This document shows positions 1-8,342 of a DNA stretch of 44,895 nucleotides, piece by piece. Numbering within the stretch: position 1 is the stretch's first letter; every line of letters starts with the position of its first letter. The DNA is from Rhodospirillaceae bacterium. Its GTDB lineage: Bacteria > Pseudomonadota > Alphaproteobacteria > Rhodospirillales > Casp-alpha2. The translations under genes and the position numbers were made by a program. The stretch lies in contig PALN01000013.1 in the NCBI GenBank assembly GCA_002706405.1, forward strand, positions 1-44,895, read 5' to 3'. The notes under the pieces were generated by a model. That model was not told the origin of the DNA and did not search any database. It saw only the letters and a list, made by a program, of their open reading frames with translations.

Positions 1-20
1 GCTACGGGCCGGCCCGTAGC
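1..20. terminator. Perfect 20-bp palindrome downstream of the SNase-like gene
   Basis: The first ten bases (gctacgggcc) are followed directly by their exact reverse complement. The palindrome lies 26 bases beyond the stop codon of the minus-strand lipoprotein gene, where an intrinsic terminator stem would sit. No T-tract can be checked because the window begins here. It could also be the end of a dispersed palindrome. Confidence 0.4.
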
Positions 21-46
21 GTGGCGACAGAATAATCGGCGGCGGA

Positions 47-532
47 TTACCTGCTGCCCGTCTCCCACATGCCGCGGCGCTGGGCCCGGGCCTGGGCTTC
101 ATGACCGGTATAGCGTTCGGTGACCGCGGCATTCGCCTTGGCAAAGCCGTTGGCGACCATGTACTGGCCGATGTCGTCGTCGCCGACGAAGCACTGCGCC
201 ACCAAAACCCCGCCGAACTTGCTGGCCTTTTCCTCGCAGCGGATTTCGTGGGTCTTCACTTTTGCCTGCAATTGGGCTGCGGCATAAAGGCCACAGCGGA
301 TCATCCGCCCGGAGGGATGCGGGCACAGCTGATCCAGGCCGAAGGCGGTGATGCCCCAAAGGTCGACGATCTGGCCTTCGATGCATTTCGTATGGCGGCG
401 CGTGCCGCCGATCATCAGCGTGTCGCCGTCCATCACGCAGGCACGTCCCGTCAGTCCCCCGTCGTCGCCATCGGGCGAACAAGCGAACACCAGGAACAGC
501 AGACAAGCCGTTGCGACCAAACCCTTTTTCAT
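47..532 (-). CDS. SNase-fold (thermonuclease-like) lipoprotein, probably catalytically degenerate
   Basis: This 161-aa protein has a hydrophobic signal segment ending in VFAC at residues 15-18, a plausible lipobox, so it is probably an envelope lipoprotein. The rest follows the staphylococcal-nuclease (TNase) layout: a VMDGDTL strand near residue 33, a Cys-rich middle, a VLVAQC strand, and a C-terminal helix ending in RGMW. In active family members the catalytic residues are an Arg before the conserved GIDAPE segment, the Glu of that segment, and an Arg in the YGR segment. Here the corresponding segments read VDLWGITAFG and KFGGVLVA, so all three appear replaced. The family assignment is fairly firm, but nuclease activity is doubtful. 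No strong ribosome binding site precedes the ATG. The gene is transcribed away from thiC. Confidence 0.7.
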   Translation of the reverse strand: MKKGLVATACLLFLVFACSPDGDDGGLTGRACVMDGDTLMIGGTRRHTKCIEGQIVDLWGITAFGLDQLCPHPSGRMIRCGLYAAAQLQAKVKTHEIRCEEKASKFGGVLVAQCFVGDDDIGQYMVANGFAKANAAVTERYTGHEAQARAQRRGMWETGSR

Positions 533-605
533 GGCGCGATTTTACCAGAATTCGGAATAACCCGCGATATAGCCGAAAGACAGGCCCGCCCGCGGGCGGA
601 ATCCC

Positions 606-634
606 TTGACCTTGCCCGCGTTAACCCTCAGATT
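606..634 (+). promoter_or_regulatory. Candidate promoter of the thiC riboswitch transcript
   Basis: TTGACC at 606-611 is a 5/6 match to the -35 consensus. With a 17-base spacer, CAGATT at 629-634 is a weak -10. The predicted transcript start, about 641, coincides with the first base of riboswitch helix P1, which is the main reason to prefer this position. The -10 matches only three of six consensus bases. Confidence 0.4.
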
Positions 635-640
635 CCCCCT

Positions 641-768
641 GTTCCGACGGGGGGCCCCGATAGGGGGCTGAGATTCCGACGGCCGCGCCGTCGCCAAACT
701 GGCGAAGGCGGGCAACGCGGTGACCCTTCGAACCTGATCCGGAGCAATACCGGCGTAGGGAACGGAAC
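641..768 (+). promoter_or_regulatory. TPP (THI-box) riboswitch upstream of thiC
   Basis: The conserved THI-box blocks are all present in order: GGGGGCTGAGA at 663-673, ACCCTT at 723-728, GAACCTGATC at 730-739, and the closing AATACCGGCGTAGGGAA at 746-762. Helix P1 is formed by gttcc (641-645) pairing with ggaac (764-768). The segment between the two core blocks (674-722) is the variable P3/P3a arm and is fairly long. TPP binding normally lowers expression of the downstream gene. A short CCCCC-AAA-GGGG hairpin (768-779) follows at once and may belong to the expression platform, but there is no strong U-tract. The thiC start codon lies 96 bases beyond P1. Confidence 0.95.
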
Positions 769-861
769 CCCCAAAGGGGCTCTCATACTCTTTCTCCCAC
801 GCGCCGTTATCCGCCGGATCGCATGAGCGACCATTTGATAACGCGACCTTGGGAGTCCTGA

Positions 862-2709
<1,848 letters not shown>

Positions 2710-2735
2710 GTCTCCCTACCCCTCCACCGAATACG

Positions 2736-2762
2736 AAAAGGCCGGGCATTGCCCGGCCTTTT
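2736..2762. terminator. Bidirectional intrinsic terminator between thiC and the restriction gene
   Basis: aaaaggccgggc (2736-2747) pairs with gcccggcctttt (2751-2762) around a short att loop, giving a G+C-rich stem flanked by A and T runs. It can terminate thiC on the plus strand and the restriction operon on the minus strand, whose stop codon begins three bases later. Confidence 0.9.
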
Positions 2763-2764
2763 CT

Positions 2765-3367
2765 CTAAATATTGCTTAAGTATGCCCGCACATCTTCGGC
2801 TATTTGCTCTTGAGTTTCTTTCCGCCCTTGGCACTTCTCAGCCCAAGGCCGTCCTGGATGTAAAACATCCCACAGCGACCTCAATTGTTGGTATCGCCCC
2901 TTTCCAGGATCATGATTTCCAAAGCCATCTATGTACTTATTCCAAATAGGAGAATAGCGAGCGATTAGTAGACTCTCTCCGAGAGGTATCCAGATGTCAT
3001 CAACCACCAAATAGCGGCACCAAAAATCCGCTAAGTCGAGATTGGAGGCGATATTGATACTATCGGCGTGTTCCTTTAACCGCTTGGTCAACACCGGTCC
3101 CGTAGGCACATCTAGCCCAACGTTCCCTTTCCGAGCTCCGGCGGGGATAGCTTTTCCCACGTAGATTGGCGCTTCGAATTTCCCTTCTCGATTCCGTTCT
3201 GCAATTGCGCTGTAGGGCGCAAAATCGCCAGCGTAGTAGATGGCGTAAATCCCAGCCCCATTAAATGATGAAACAGACTCAAGTGGTGCCGCCTCTTGCA
3301 GCAACATCGCATCCGCCACGCTTTTGCCGAGGTTACTTTTGTCCAACGGATTATATGGTGAGATCAA
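2765..3367 (-). CDS. Type II restriction endonuclease, Eco29kI-like GIY-YIG family
   Basis: This 200-aa protein carries the GIY-YIG nuclease core. GIY is at residues 39-41, the YIG-equivalent YVG at 69-71 (IYVGKA), the catalytic Arg in KRLKEH near 95-100, the metal-binding Glu in PLGESLL near 131, and Asn in IWNKYIDGFGNHDPG near 143. The arrangement and the long GFGNHDPG block are characteristic of the Eco29kI group, whose described members cut CCGCGG. The specificity here is inferred, not shown. The gene begins six bases after the methyltransferase stop codon, so the two are almost certainly co-transcribed, with the modification gene first. Base composition is clearly more AT-rich than the flanking genes, suggesting acquisition by transfer. 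Confidence 0.9.
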   Translation of the reverse strand: MISPYNPLDKSNLGKSVADAMLLQEAAPLESVSSFNGAGIYAIYYAGDFAPYSAIAERNREGKFEAPIYVGKAIPAGARKGNVGLDVPTGPVLTKRLKEHADSINIASNLDLADFWCRYLVVDDIWIPLGESLLIARYSPIWNKYIDGFGNHDPGKGRYQQLRSLWDVLHPGRPWAEKCQGRKETQEQIAEDVRAYLSNI

Positions 3368-3373
3368 TAGCGC

Positions 3374-4594
3374 TTACCCTGCGATACGTCGAATGACTTT
3401 CGAGAATTCTCGTTCATCGCACTCAATTAACTTCGCGGCAACGCTTGATGCAACAACTTCAGCTAGACGAACAGGAACGGCGTTCCCCAATTGCCGCATC
3501 GTCTCGGTCCAAGACCCATGAAATTTGTATGTGTCGGGAAAGGTTTGAATTCGCGCAGCCTCTCGAACACTGAAATAGCGATAATTCCCGTCATCCAAAA
3601 CCATCATATTCTCACCCCCGGGTACACCATGATCACCCGCCTTGAGCGCCTTCGCAGGTAGGTCCAATTGGCTTCCAGTATGACCGGGGTATGGCCGGGC
3701 TCCCGGTTGATATTGATGGTTGGCGAAAAGCCTATCTGCACCAGATACACGAGGGTCCGGCACTCCTTTCAATGCATCTCTAACAGTACGCCAAGGTTTG
3801 AGTTGAAGTGTTGGTCGCAAGTTTGCGCTCTGTATCTGACCAATTTTATTCATAAAGCGTTCAGGAGGACTAGGGCGCTTAGATTTTGGAATCTCGTGGT
3901 GGTCCCAATAGTCACCGCTCACCCATTGCGTCTCCAACAAGGCATCAAAGCAATGAGTAGGGTTTGGAAACTGCCATTTTGCATCGATATCGCTTCTAAA
4001 CCCAACGAAGAACACGCGATCCCTCTTCTGTGGGACTCCATAATCCGCCGCATTCAAGACCTTGGTTACCACTCGATATGTTAAGCCGCGTCGTTCCTTC
4101 GCGGTTTTAATTTTCTCTAATCGTCCGAGGTGATCTAGCCATTCTTCGTTCCCTCGGCGGGCGATTTCAGGAAATGTCAGTTGGAGAACGATATATTGAA
4201 AATAATTTGCAAATGACTGCCGAGTAAGTCCTCGAACATTTTCAACAATAAATGCCTTCGGCCGCACCACTCTGATTATGTCAACCGTTGCCGGGAACAT
4301 ATCGCGATCATCATTATAGGCTCTGTGTTTCCCCCCCAATGAAAATGGCTGACATGGCGGGCCTCCCGCGACCAAGTCAACCTCTCCTTCGAATGGTTTG
4401 AAATCCACGTTTCGCACGTCGCCTCTAAATAGAGGCCAGTCCCGCACCAAGGGGTTCTTAGCATCGATATTTTCTTTAAGCGTATCGCATGCCCACCTAT
4501 CTCGCTCGACCACGGCGCACGATTCGAAACCAGCCAGACTGACGCCCATCCCAAGGCCACCCGCCCCCGCAAACAATTCTATGGATTTCAACAT
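3374..4594 (-). CDS. DNA (cytosine-5-)-methyltransferase of the restriction-modification cluster
   Basis: This 406-aa C5-methyltransferase shows the family motifs in order: SAM-binding FAGAGGLG at residues 8-15, catalytic GGPPCQPFS with nucleophile C81, ENVRG (motif VI), QKRDRVFFVGF (motif VIII), then REAARIQTFPD and QLGNAVP (motifs IX and X). The variable target-recognition region lies between motifs VIII and IX. It should methylate the sequence cut by the adjacent endonuclease, inferred to be CCGCGG from the endonuclease family. It lies between vsr (23 bases upstream) and the endonuclease gene (6 bases downstream) on the same strand. Codon and base use are AT-richer than in surrounding genes. 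Confidence 0.95.
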   Translation of the reverse strand: MLKSIELFAGAGGLGMGVSLAGFESCAVVERDRWACDTLKENIDAKNPLVRDWPLFRGDVRNVDFKPFEGEVDLVAGGPPCQPFSLGGKHRAYNDDRDMFPATVDIIRVVRPKAFIVENVRGLTRQSFANYFQYIVLQLTFPEIARRGNEEWLDHLGRLEKIKTAKERRGLTYRVVTKVLNAADYGVPQKRDRVFFVGFRSDIDAKWQFPNPTHCFDALLETQWVSGDYWDHHEIPKSKRPSPPERFMNKIGQIQSANLRPTLQLKPWRTVRDALKGVPDPRVSGADRLFANHQYQPGARPYPGHTGSQLDLPAKALKAGDHGVPGGENMMVLDDGNYRYFSVREAARIQTFPDTYKFHGSWTETMRQLGNAVPVRLAEVVASSVAAKLIECDEREFSKVIRRIAG

Positions 4595-4617
4595 TCTGGT
4601 ATCTGCCTTGGCTGCAA

Positions 4618-5031
4618 CTAATCAAGAAAGGCTCTAATCTTTCGGATCAACGATTGTGCGTCCTTCAACTCACATTCCCAAACAATTATAAATTGCCAAC
4701 CTTTGTAACCCAACATCTTTTGGTTGATTTCATCTCTGCGTCGATTGCCTTCAAGTTTTGGAATCCAAAAATCAGTTCGAGATTTTGGCAACCTCGCAAG
4801 CTTACAGTCTTTATGGCGATGCCAGAAACATCCATGCACAAATATAGCCTTTTGATGTTTCCTAAATACGATATCTGGTGTTCCTGGTAAATCCTTCGCG
4901 TGCAGCCTGTATCGGTATCCCATGCCGTGAATTAGCCGCCGAACCTTCATTTCTGGCTTCGTATCACGTCCACGGACACGACTCATGCGTTCGCTGCGTT
5001 CTTTCGGACTGAGAGTATCTAATCGGACCAT
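4618..5031 (-). CDS. vsr: Very short patch repair endonuclease Vsr
   Basis: Vsr nicks DNA 5' to the T of a T:G mismatch produced when 5-methylcytosine deaminates, starting short-patch repair. Family signatures are present: SERMSRVRGRDTKPE near the N terminus, DLPGTPDIVF with the catalytic Asp, FVHGCFWHRH with the metal/active-site residues, and KSRTDFWIPKLEGNRRRD. The reading frame stays open upstream to a GTG at 5115, but the 28 extra residues do not resemble Vsr, so I place the start at ATG 5029-5031, giving 137 aa. Neither start has a convincing ribosome binding site. It is the first gene of the vsr-methyltransferase-endonuclease set, matching the known association of Vsr with cytosine-5 methylases. 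Confidence 0.92.
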   Translation of the reverse strand: MVRLDTLSPKERSERMSRVRGRDTKPEMKVRRLIHGMGYRYRLHAKDLPGTPDIVFRKHQKAIFVHGCFWHRHKDCKLARLPKSRTDFWIPKLEGNRRRDEINQKMLGYKGWQFIIVWECELKDAQSLIRKIRAFLD

Positions 5032-5261
5032 GCGATAGAGATTGGTGTCTTCATTCACACCTGTCCACCCAGTTGGTGACAAGGGTGTAAATTCCGCGAA
5101 ATGGGGCACCCTCACTGAAAATGCAGTGACCTCTGCTTCAAATCCAGCGGATGAGTTCTGACTAGACCAGCGCGAGTTTCACACCAATGGCACGCGACCA
5201 CACACCCGAGGGGGGCAGTCCGATATCTCACACTTGAATTTTCTGATCCTGGTTCCGGGAA

Positions 5262-5843
5262 CTACCGGCCGAGATAGGCATTCCGGAACGCGATCCGGCA
5301 TTCCGCCGGGTTGAGGTTGCGTTTGAAGGCCGTGGGGTCGCCGGGGAGCACGCGGCACCACAGGAAGCGGGGGCCGGGCTGGTTACGGATGAAGTCATGG
5401 GCATCCGCGATCTGATCGGCCGAGGTGATTTCCTTCACGCTGGGGATGCCCGATCCCTGGGCGATCATACCCAGGTTGGTGCGCTGGGCCGTGTGGCCTT
5501 CCTGGCCGCCGGTTTCGCCGTGCGTGCCGTTGTCGATGCAGACGATGGTCAGGTTGGCCGGGGCCTGCGTCGCCACCGTGTTGAGGGAGCCCAAACCCAT
5601 TTGCAGTTCCCCGTCGCCGGTGATCACGGCGACCTGCTTTTCCGGGGCCGAGAGCGCCATGCCCAGGCCCGTGGCGACGGCCGAGCCCATGCAGCCGGCC
5701 ATGGTGAACAGGTTGGGGCCGTCGTTGGTCAGCCCGGCGGCATCCTTGGACGAGCCGGCCAGGCCCGAGACGAACAGCCAGTTGTCCTTGTCCGGGAACA
5801 GGGGCGCCAGAAGCTCGCGGCGGTCGAGGGTAATCTTGGTCAT
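5262..5843 (-). CDS. TPP-dependent decarboxylase, C-terminal/beta subunit (ComE-like)
   Basis: This 193-aa protein is a stand-alone C-terminal TPP-enzyme domain. The diphosphate/Mg-binding motif starts at GDG (76-78) and ends at IDN (103-105) in ITGDGELQMGLGSLN...IVCIDN. The closest recognised architecture is the beta subunit of sulfopyruvate decarboxylase, or the equivalent half of phosphonopyruvate decarboxylase. The partner alpha-type domain is the next gene upstream (6044-6565), so together they should form one alpha/beta enzyme decarboxylating a 3-substituted pyruvate in the cytosol. The substrate cannot be decided from sequence: no obvious sulfolactate, taurine or phosphonate genes are nearby. 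The genes are 200 bases apart, with a large palindromic element between them. Confidence 0.8.
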   Translation of the reverse strand: MTKITLDRRELLAPLFPDKDNWLFVSGLAGSSKDAAGLTNDGPNLFTMAGCMGSAVATGLGMALSAPEKQVAVITGDGELQMGLGSLNTVATQAPANLTIVCIDNGTHGETGGQEGHTAQRTNLGMIAQGSGIPSVKEITSADQIADAHDFIRNQPGPRFLWCRVLPGDPTAFKRNLNPAECRIAFRNAYLGR

Positions 5844-5892
5844 AGGATCATTTCTCCCACATGCGGCGAGGTTCGCCGCAACCTAGTAATCG

Positions 5893-6000
5893 GACACAGA
5901 GAACACAGAGAATGCACAGAGCGCACAGAGAAGAAAAGCGGCGCCTGTGGCGCGAAGAATATCTCTGTGGTCTCTGTGCATTCTCTGTGCCCTCTGTGTC
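5893..6000. repeat. Large palindromic 'cacagag' element between the decarboxylase subunit genes
   Basis: The left arm (5893-5930) has four spaced cacagag units. The right arm (about 5963-6000) is its reverse complement with only a few mismatches, starting with exact gacacagag/ctctgtgtc ends. An inner perfect hairpin, gcgcc-tgt-ggcgc (5941-5953), lies near the centre. The whole could fold as a long cruciform or RNA stem. It has no ORF and no terminator-type T-tract at the end of the outer stem. It looks like a dispersed REP/MITE-like element, but only one copy is seen in this window. Confidence 0.85.
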
Positions 6001-6043
6001 TCATTAATCAGTCGAAACCGTCCACGGCCCCGCCGGGACGGTC

Positions 6044-6565
6044 TCAGAATGCCTTCGCACCCAGGAACTTCTGGGTCAGGATCAGGGCCGCGCCCTGATT
6101 GTTGCGGAAGGCGGCGTTGATGGCGGCGGTAGCGGCGGCTTCGAGCTCGTCGCGGCGGTCGACGCGGAACACCATGACGCCCATGGCTTCCAAAATCTTA
6201 TCGACGGCCTGGCCCATGGGGTACTGCCAGGGGTTCTGCTCCCCATAGTCGCCGCGCATGGAGACCATCATCAGGCAGGGGAAATTGCCGCCCTTGGAAA
6301 AGCTGAGGTAGTTGGGGCAGTTGCCGACGCCCGACGACTGCATCATCAGGACCGACTTCTTGCCGACCAGATCGGCCCCCGCCGCCATGGCGACGCCCTC
6401 TTCCTCGGTGGTCAACAGGACCAGCCGGGTTTCGTTGTCTTCCTCGGCCAGTTCGGCCAGGCGCGCGTTGCCCGCGTCGGGGATATAGGTGAACAGGTCC
6501 ACGCCCGCGTCCTTGAACTGACGGAATAGAACCTGCGACCATTCATCGTGGGGATGCTTGGACAT
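6044..6565 (-). CDS. TPP-dependent decarboxylase, N-terminal/alpha subunit (ComD-like)
   Basis: This is a stand-alone N-terminal (pyrimidine-binding) TPP-enzyme domain of 173 aa. It has the TEEEGVAMAAGADL segment, whose Glu normally activates the TPP aminopyrimidine ring, followed by a QSSGVGNCPNYLS segment typical of the sulfopyruvate/phosphonopyruvate decarboxylase alpha subunit. The frame extends 26 codons upstream, but I choose ATG 6563-6565 because GGGAGG sits about 12 bases before it and the extension is not family-like. It is the partner of the beta-type subunit at 5262-5843. The 5' leader has two small G+C-rich hairpins and a GntR-type palindrome (6633-6644), so expression is probably controlled by an unlinked repressor. 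Its need for TPP fits its position near thiC, but the two are not co-transcribed. Confidence 0.8.
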   Translation of the reverse strand: MSKHPHDEWSQVLFRQFKDAGVDLFTYIPDAGNARLAELAEEDNETRLVLLTTEEEGVAMAAGADLVGKKSVLMMQSSGVGNCPNYLSFSKGGNFPCLMMVSMRGDYGEQNPWQYPMGQAVDKILEAMGVMVFRVDRRDELEAAATAAINAAFRNNQGAALILTQKFLGAKAF

Positions 6566-6632
6566 CTTATGTATTTCCTCCCTAGTCCGGCTTGGGCCGG
6601 TTGCGGGCGGTCTCGGCCGCCCGTTCGTGATC

Positions 6633-6644
6633 ATTGTATACAAT
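6633..6644. promoter_or_regulatory. Candidate GntR-family operator upstream of the decarboxylase genes
   Basis: ATTGTATACAAT is a perfect 12-base palindrome and fits the TNGTN(0-3)ACNA pattern of FadR/FCD-type GntR repressors. It lies 67 bases upstream of the alpha-subunit start and 114 bases upstream of the divergent Cys-rich gene. On the minus strand it contains a TATACA/TACAAT-like -10 sequence, so a bound repressor would block the promoter. No GntR gene is in the window. Confidence 0.55.
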
Positions 6645-6758
6645 CACGGCGTTCCGGACGGAACCCCCCTCGTGGCCCGCGCCACCTACCCGGTTTTCGC
6701 CCGGCCGCCCCCGCGCTACCATGGGGCATTGATGACATTGAAAGACGGGAGCCCCCCC

Positions 6759-7106
6759 ATGAAACGCCTGTTCGCTGGCCTTACCTTCGCTGGCCTGGCC
6801 GTCGCCGCCCTGGCCTTTGCCCTGCCCGCCGCCGTCAGCGCCCATGACACGGGCAAGCTGCACTTCCACGGCGAGCAGCTGGGCCAGACCCCGGGCCATG
6901 TCTGTTTCAGCAACTGCATCGAACAGAACGGCACCTCGGCCAAGGCATCCTGCGCCATGCAATGCGGCGTTGCGGGTAATTCGGGATCGGGCATGGGCCA
7001 GGGACAGAAGGACTGCGGCGCCCTGTTCAAGCAGTGCCGCAAGGCCTGCGGGTCGGACAAGGCCTGCCAGACCCAGTGCCGCGAAGCCCGCAAGCAGTGC
7101 TATTAG
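6759..7106 (+). CDS. Small secreted cysteine-rich protein of unknown function
   Basis: The mature protein is not recognised. From ATG 6759 it has 115 aa with a clear Sec signal peptide (MKRLFAG, a long Ala/Leu core, then AVSAHD), so it is exported to the periplasm or beyond. The mature part has ten cysteines, largely in pairs: C-x3-C twice (VCFSNC, SCAMQC), then a tail of alternating x6 and x3 spacings (KDC, KQC, KAC, DKAC, QTQC, KQC). Such spacing suggests disulfide-linked helical hairpins or metal binding. An early GKLHFHGEQLG segment adds histidines. The frame is open further upstream (GTG/ATG options at 6558 and 6732), but only this start leaves the signal peptide at the N terminus. A GGGAG lies eight bases before it. 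Confidence 0.75.
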   Translation: MKRLFAGLTFAGLAVAALAFALPAAVSAHDTGKLHFHGEQLGQTPGHVCFSNCIEQNGTSAKASCAMQCGVAGNSGSGMGQGQKDCGALFKQCRKACGSDKACQTQCREARKQCY

Positions 7107-7108
7107 GC

Positions 7109-7134
7109 TAGGGCCGCCCGCGGCCCCGGCCCTA
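7109..7134. terminator. Bidirectional hairpin between convergent genes
   Basis: tagggccg (7109-7116) pairs exactly with cggcccta (7127-7134) around a ten-base loop. It directly follows the Cys-rich gene and overlaps the stop codon of the convergent Ala-rich gene. There is no long T-tract, so termination strength is uncertain. Confidence 0.5.
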
Positions 7135-8085
7135 TTTGCCGGACAGGATTTCCTTACAGATCACGGCCATCTCGCCCATGGCGGCGTCGTTCAACGGCTG
7201 ACCGTTGAAGGTCATGGCGCCGGTGTTGATGTTGAAGCGCACGGTGCCGACGTTCAGTTCCATCCCCGCACTTTTCGCCACGGTCTCCCGCGCCGAAAGC
7301 GCCGCCGCATCGGCGGCGGTCGAGGCCGAGGCCGCCGTCGCGGCGGCGGTGACGGCGGTCTGATCATCGGCGCCGGAGACATAACCCGCACTTTCGGCCG
7401 CGCTGAGCGCCGCTTTGGCGCCCGACAGGGCGGCCGACACATCATTGGCCGAGGCCGCGTTCTGGGTCGCCGTGTAATAGGACTGTGTGGCGGCAAGCCC
7501 CGTCTGCGCCGTCTCGGCGGCGGCGGTCGCCGTGGCGGCGGCTTCGGCCAGGGCCGCGTCATTGGGCGCCGCGGCGGCGGCGGTTTCGGCGGCTTCGGCG
7601 GCAGCCGCCGCATTGTCGTAGGTGGTCTGGGCGGCGGTCAGGGATTGTGTGGCCGACGACACGGCGGCGTCGGTGGCGGCGGCCGATTTCTCGGCGGCCA
7701 GGGCGGCGGCCTTGTCGGCGGCCAATTGATCCTCGGCCCCGCCCAGATAGGCGGTCAGGTCCTTGGTCACGTTGAATTCGAAGACGTCCGGCAACACCAT
7801 CTTGAAGCCGCCCGACAGATCCGCCGGGGCCACGGCCTTGCCGCGCGCATCGACGCCCGGCTTGTAGGCGACGTCGCCGCTCGGTTGATGGCGGAGCAGC
7901 CGGCGGCAGTCCCGTTTCGAGATTCTGGCCTTGGCATCCGCGGGCGCGGCCGCGGGCGCCTGTTCCGAGGTTTGTGGCTGTGCCTGTCCCGGTGACTGCG
8001 CCGCGGCGGGGCCGGCCAACAGAACAGCGGCCAGCATCGCCAGGGTGGGCGAACAGGATGGGAATGTCGACGTCGTCATGGCCAT
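7132..8085 (-). CDS. Exported alanine-rich protein with a predicted long coiled-coil/helical region
   Basis: I do not recognise a family. From ATG 8085, preceded by GAGGA, the 317-aa protein starts with a signal peptide (hydrophobic core LAMLAAVLLAGPAAAQ). A Gln/Pro/Ala linker follows. Then comes a small conserved-looking domain containing KRDCRRLL, DVAYKPGVDARGKAV and MVLPDVFEFNVTKDLTAYLG, followed by about 160 residues very rich in Ala with regular Glu/Asp/Lys/Thr, expected to be long helix. The C-terminal piece contains NVGTVRFNINTGAMTFNGQPL and a Cys near the end that could pair with the Cys of the first domain. An in-frame extension to 8196 exists but would bury the signal peptide. It is probably periplasmic and structural. 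The codon repeats of the Ala-rich part create long spurious ORFs on the other strand. Confidence 0.7.
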   Translation of the reverse strand: MAMTTSTFPSCSPTLAMLAAVLLAGPAAAQSPGQAQPQTSEQAPAAAPADAKARISKRDCRRLLRHQPSGDVAYKPGVDARGKAVAPADLSGGFKMVLPDVFEFNVTKDLTAYLGGAEDQLAADKAAALAAEKSAAATDAAVSSATQSLTAAQTTYDNAAAAAEAAETAAAAAPNDAALAEAAATATAAAETAQTGLAATQSYYTATQNAASANDVSAALSGAKAALSAAESAGYVSGADDQTAVTAAATAASASTAADAAALSARETVAKSAGMELNVGTVRFNINTGAMTFNGQPLNDAAMGEMAVICKEILSGK

Positions 8086-8342
8086 GGTTTCGTCCTCGCG
8101 ATCCCTGCCCCGGTGTCGGTGCCGGTCTTGGTCATTTTGCGCGGCGCCGGTGTGGATTTCGTTAACGGTTCGACCGCCGGACGCGGCGTCCGACACAAGA
8201 TATATGGGCGTGAATCCAGTAATTTACATCACTGAGCGCTGCCCCATTGAAATTCGAAGCGGCGGCGTTCATGATTGAGTGATAATATTAACCATACCTT
8301 CCGTTAGATGCTTGGGAAGGAAAATGGACAAGGGGAGCATCG

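Noticed and set aside
2765..5115. Integrase- or transposon-borne island
   Set aside because: The restriction-modification genes look foreign in composition, but no integrase, transposase, tRNA target or flanking direct repeat was seen.
4618..5115. Vsr extended to the GTG at 5115
   Set aside because: The extra 28 residues are not family-like; the conserved N terminus begins at the ATG at 5031.
5893..6000. CRISPR-like array
   Set aside because: The short cacagag units are palindromically arranged, closely spaced, and lack spacers and cas genes.
6817..7995. Plus-strand 392-aa Gly/Arg-rich ORF
   Set aside because: It arises from the Ala codons of the minus-strand Ala-rich gene read in antisense and has no plausible start context or domain.
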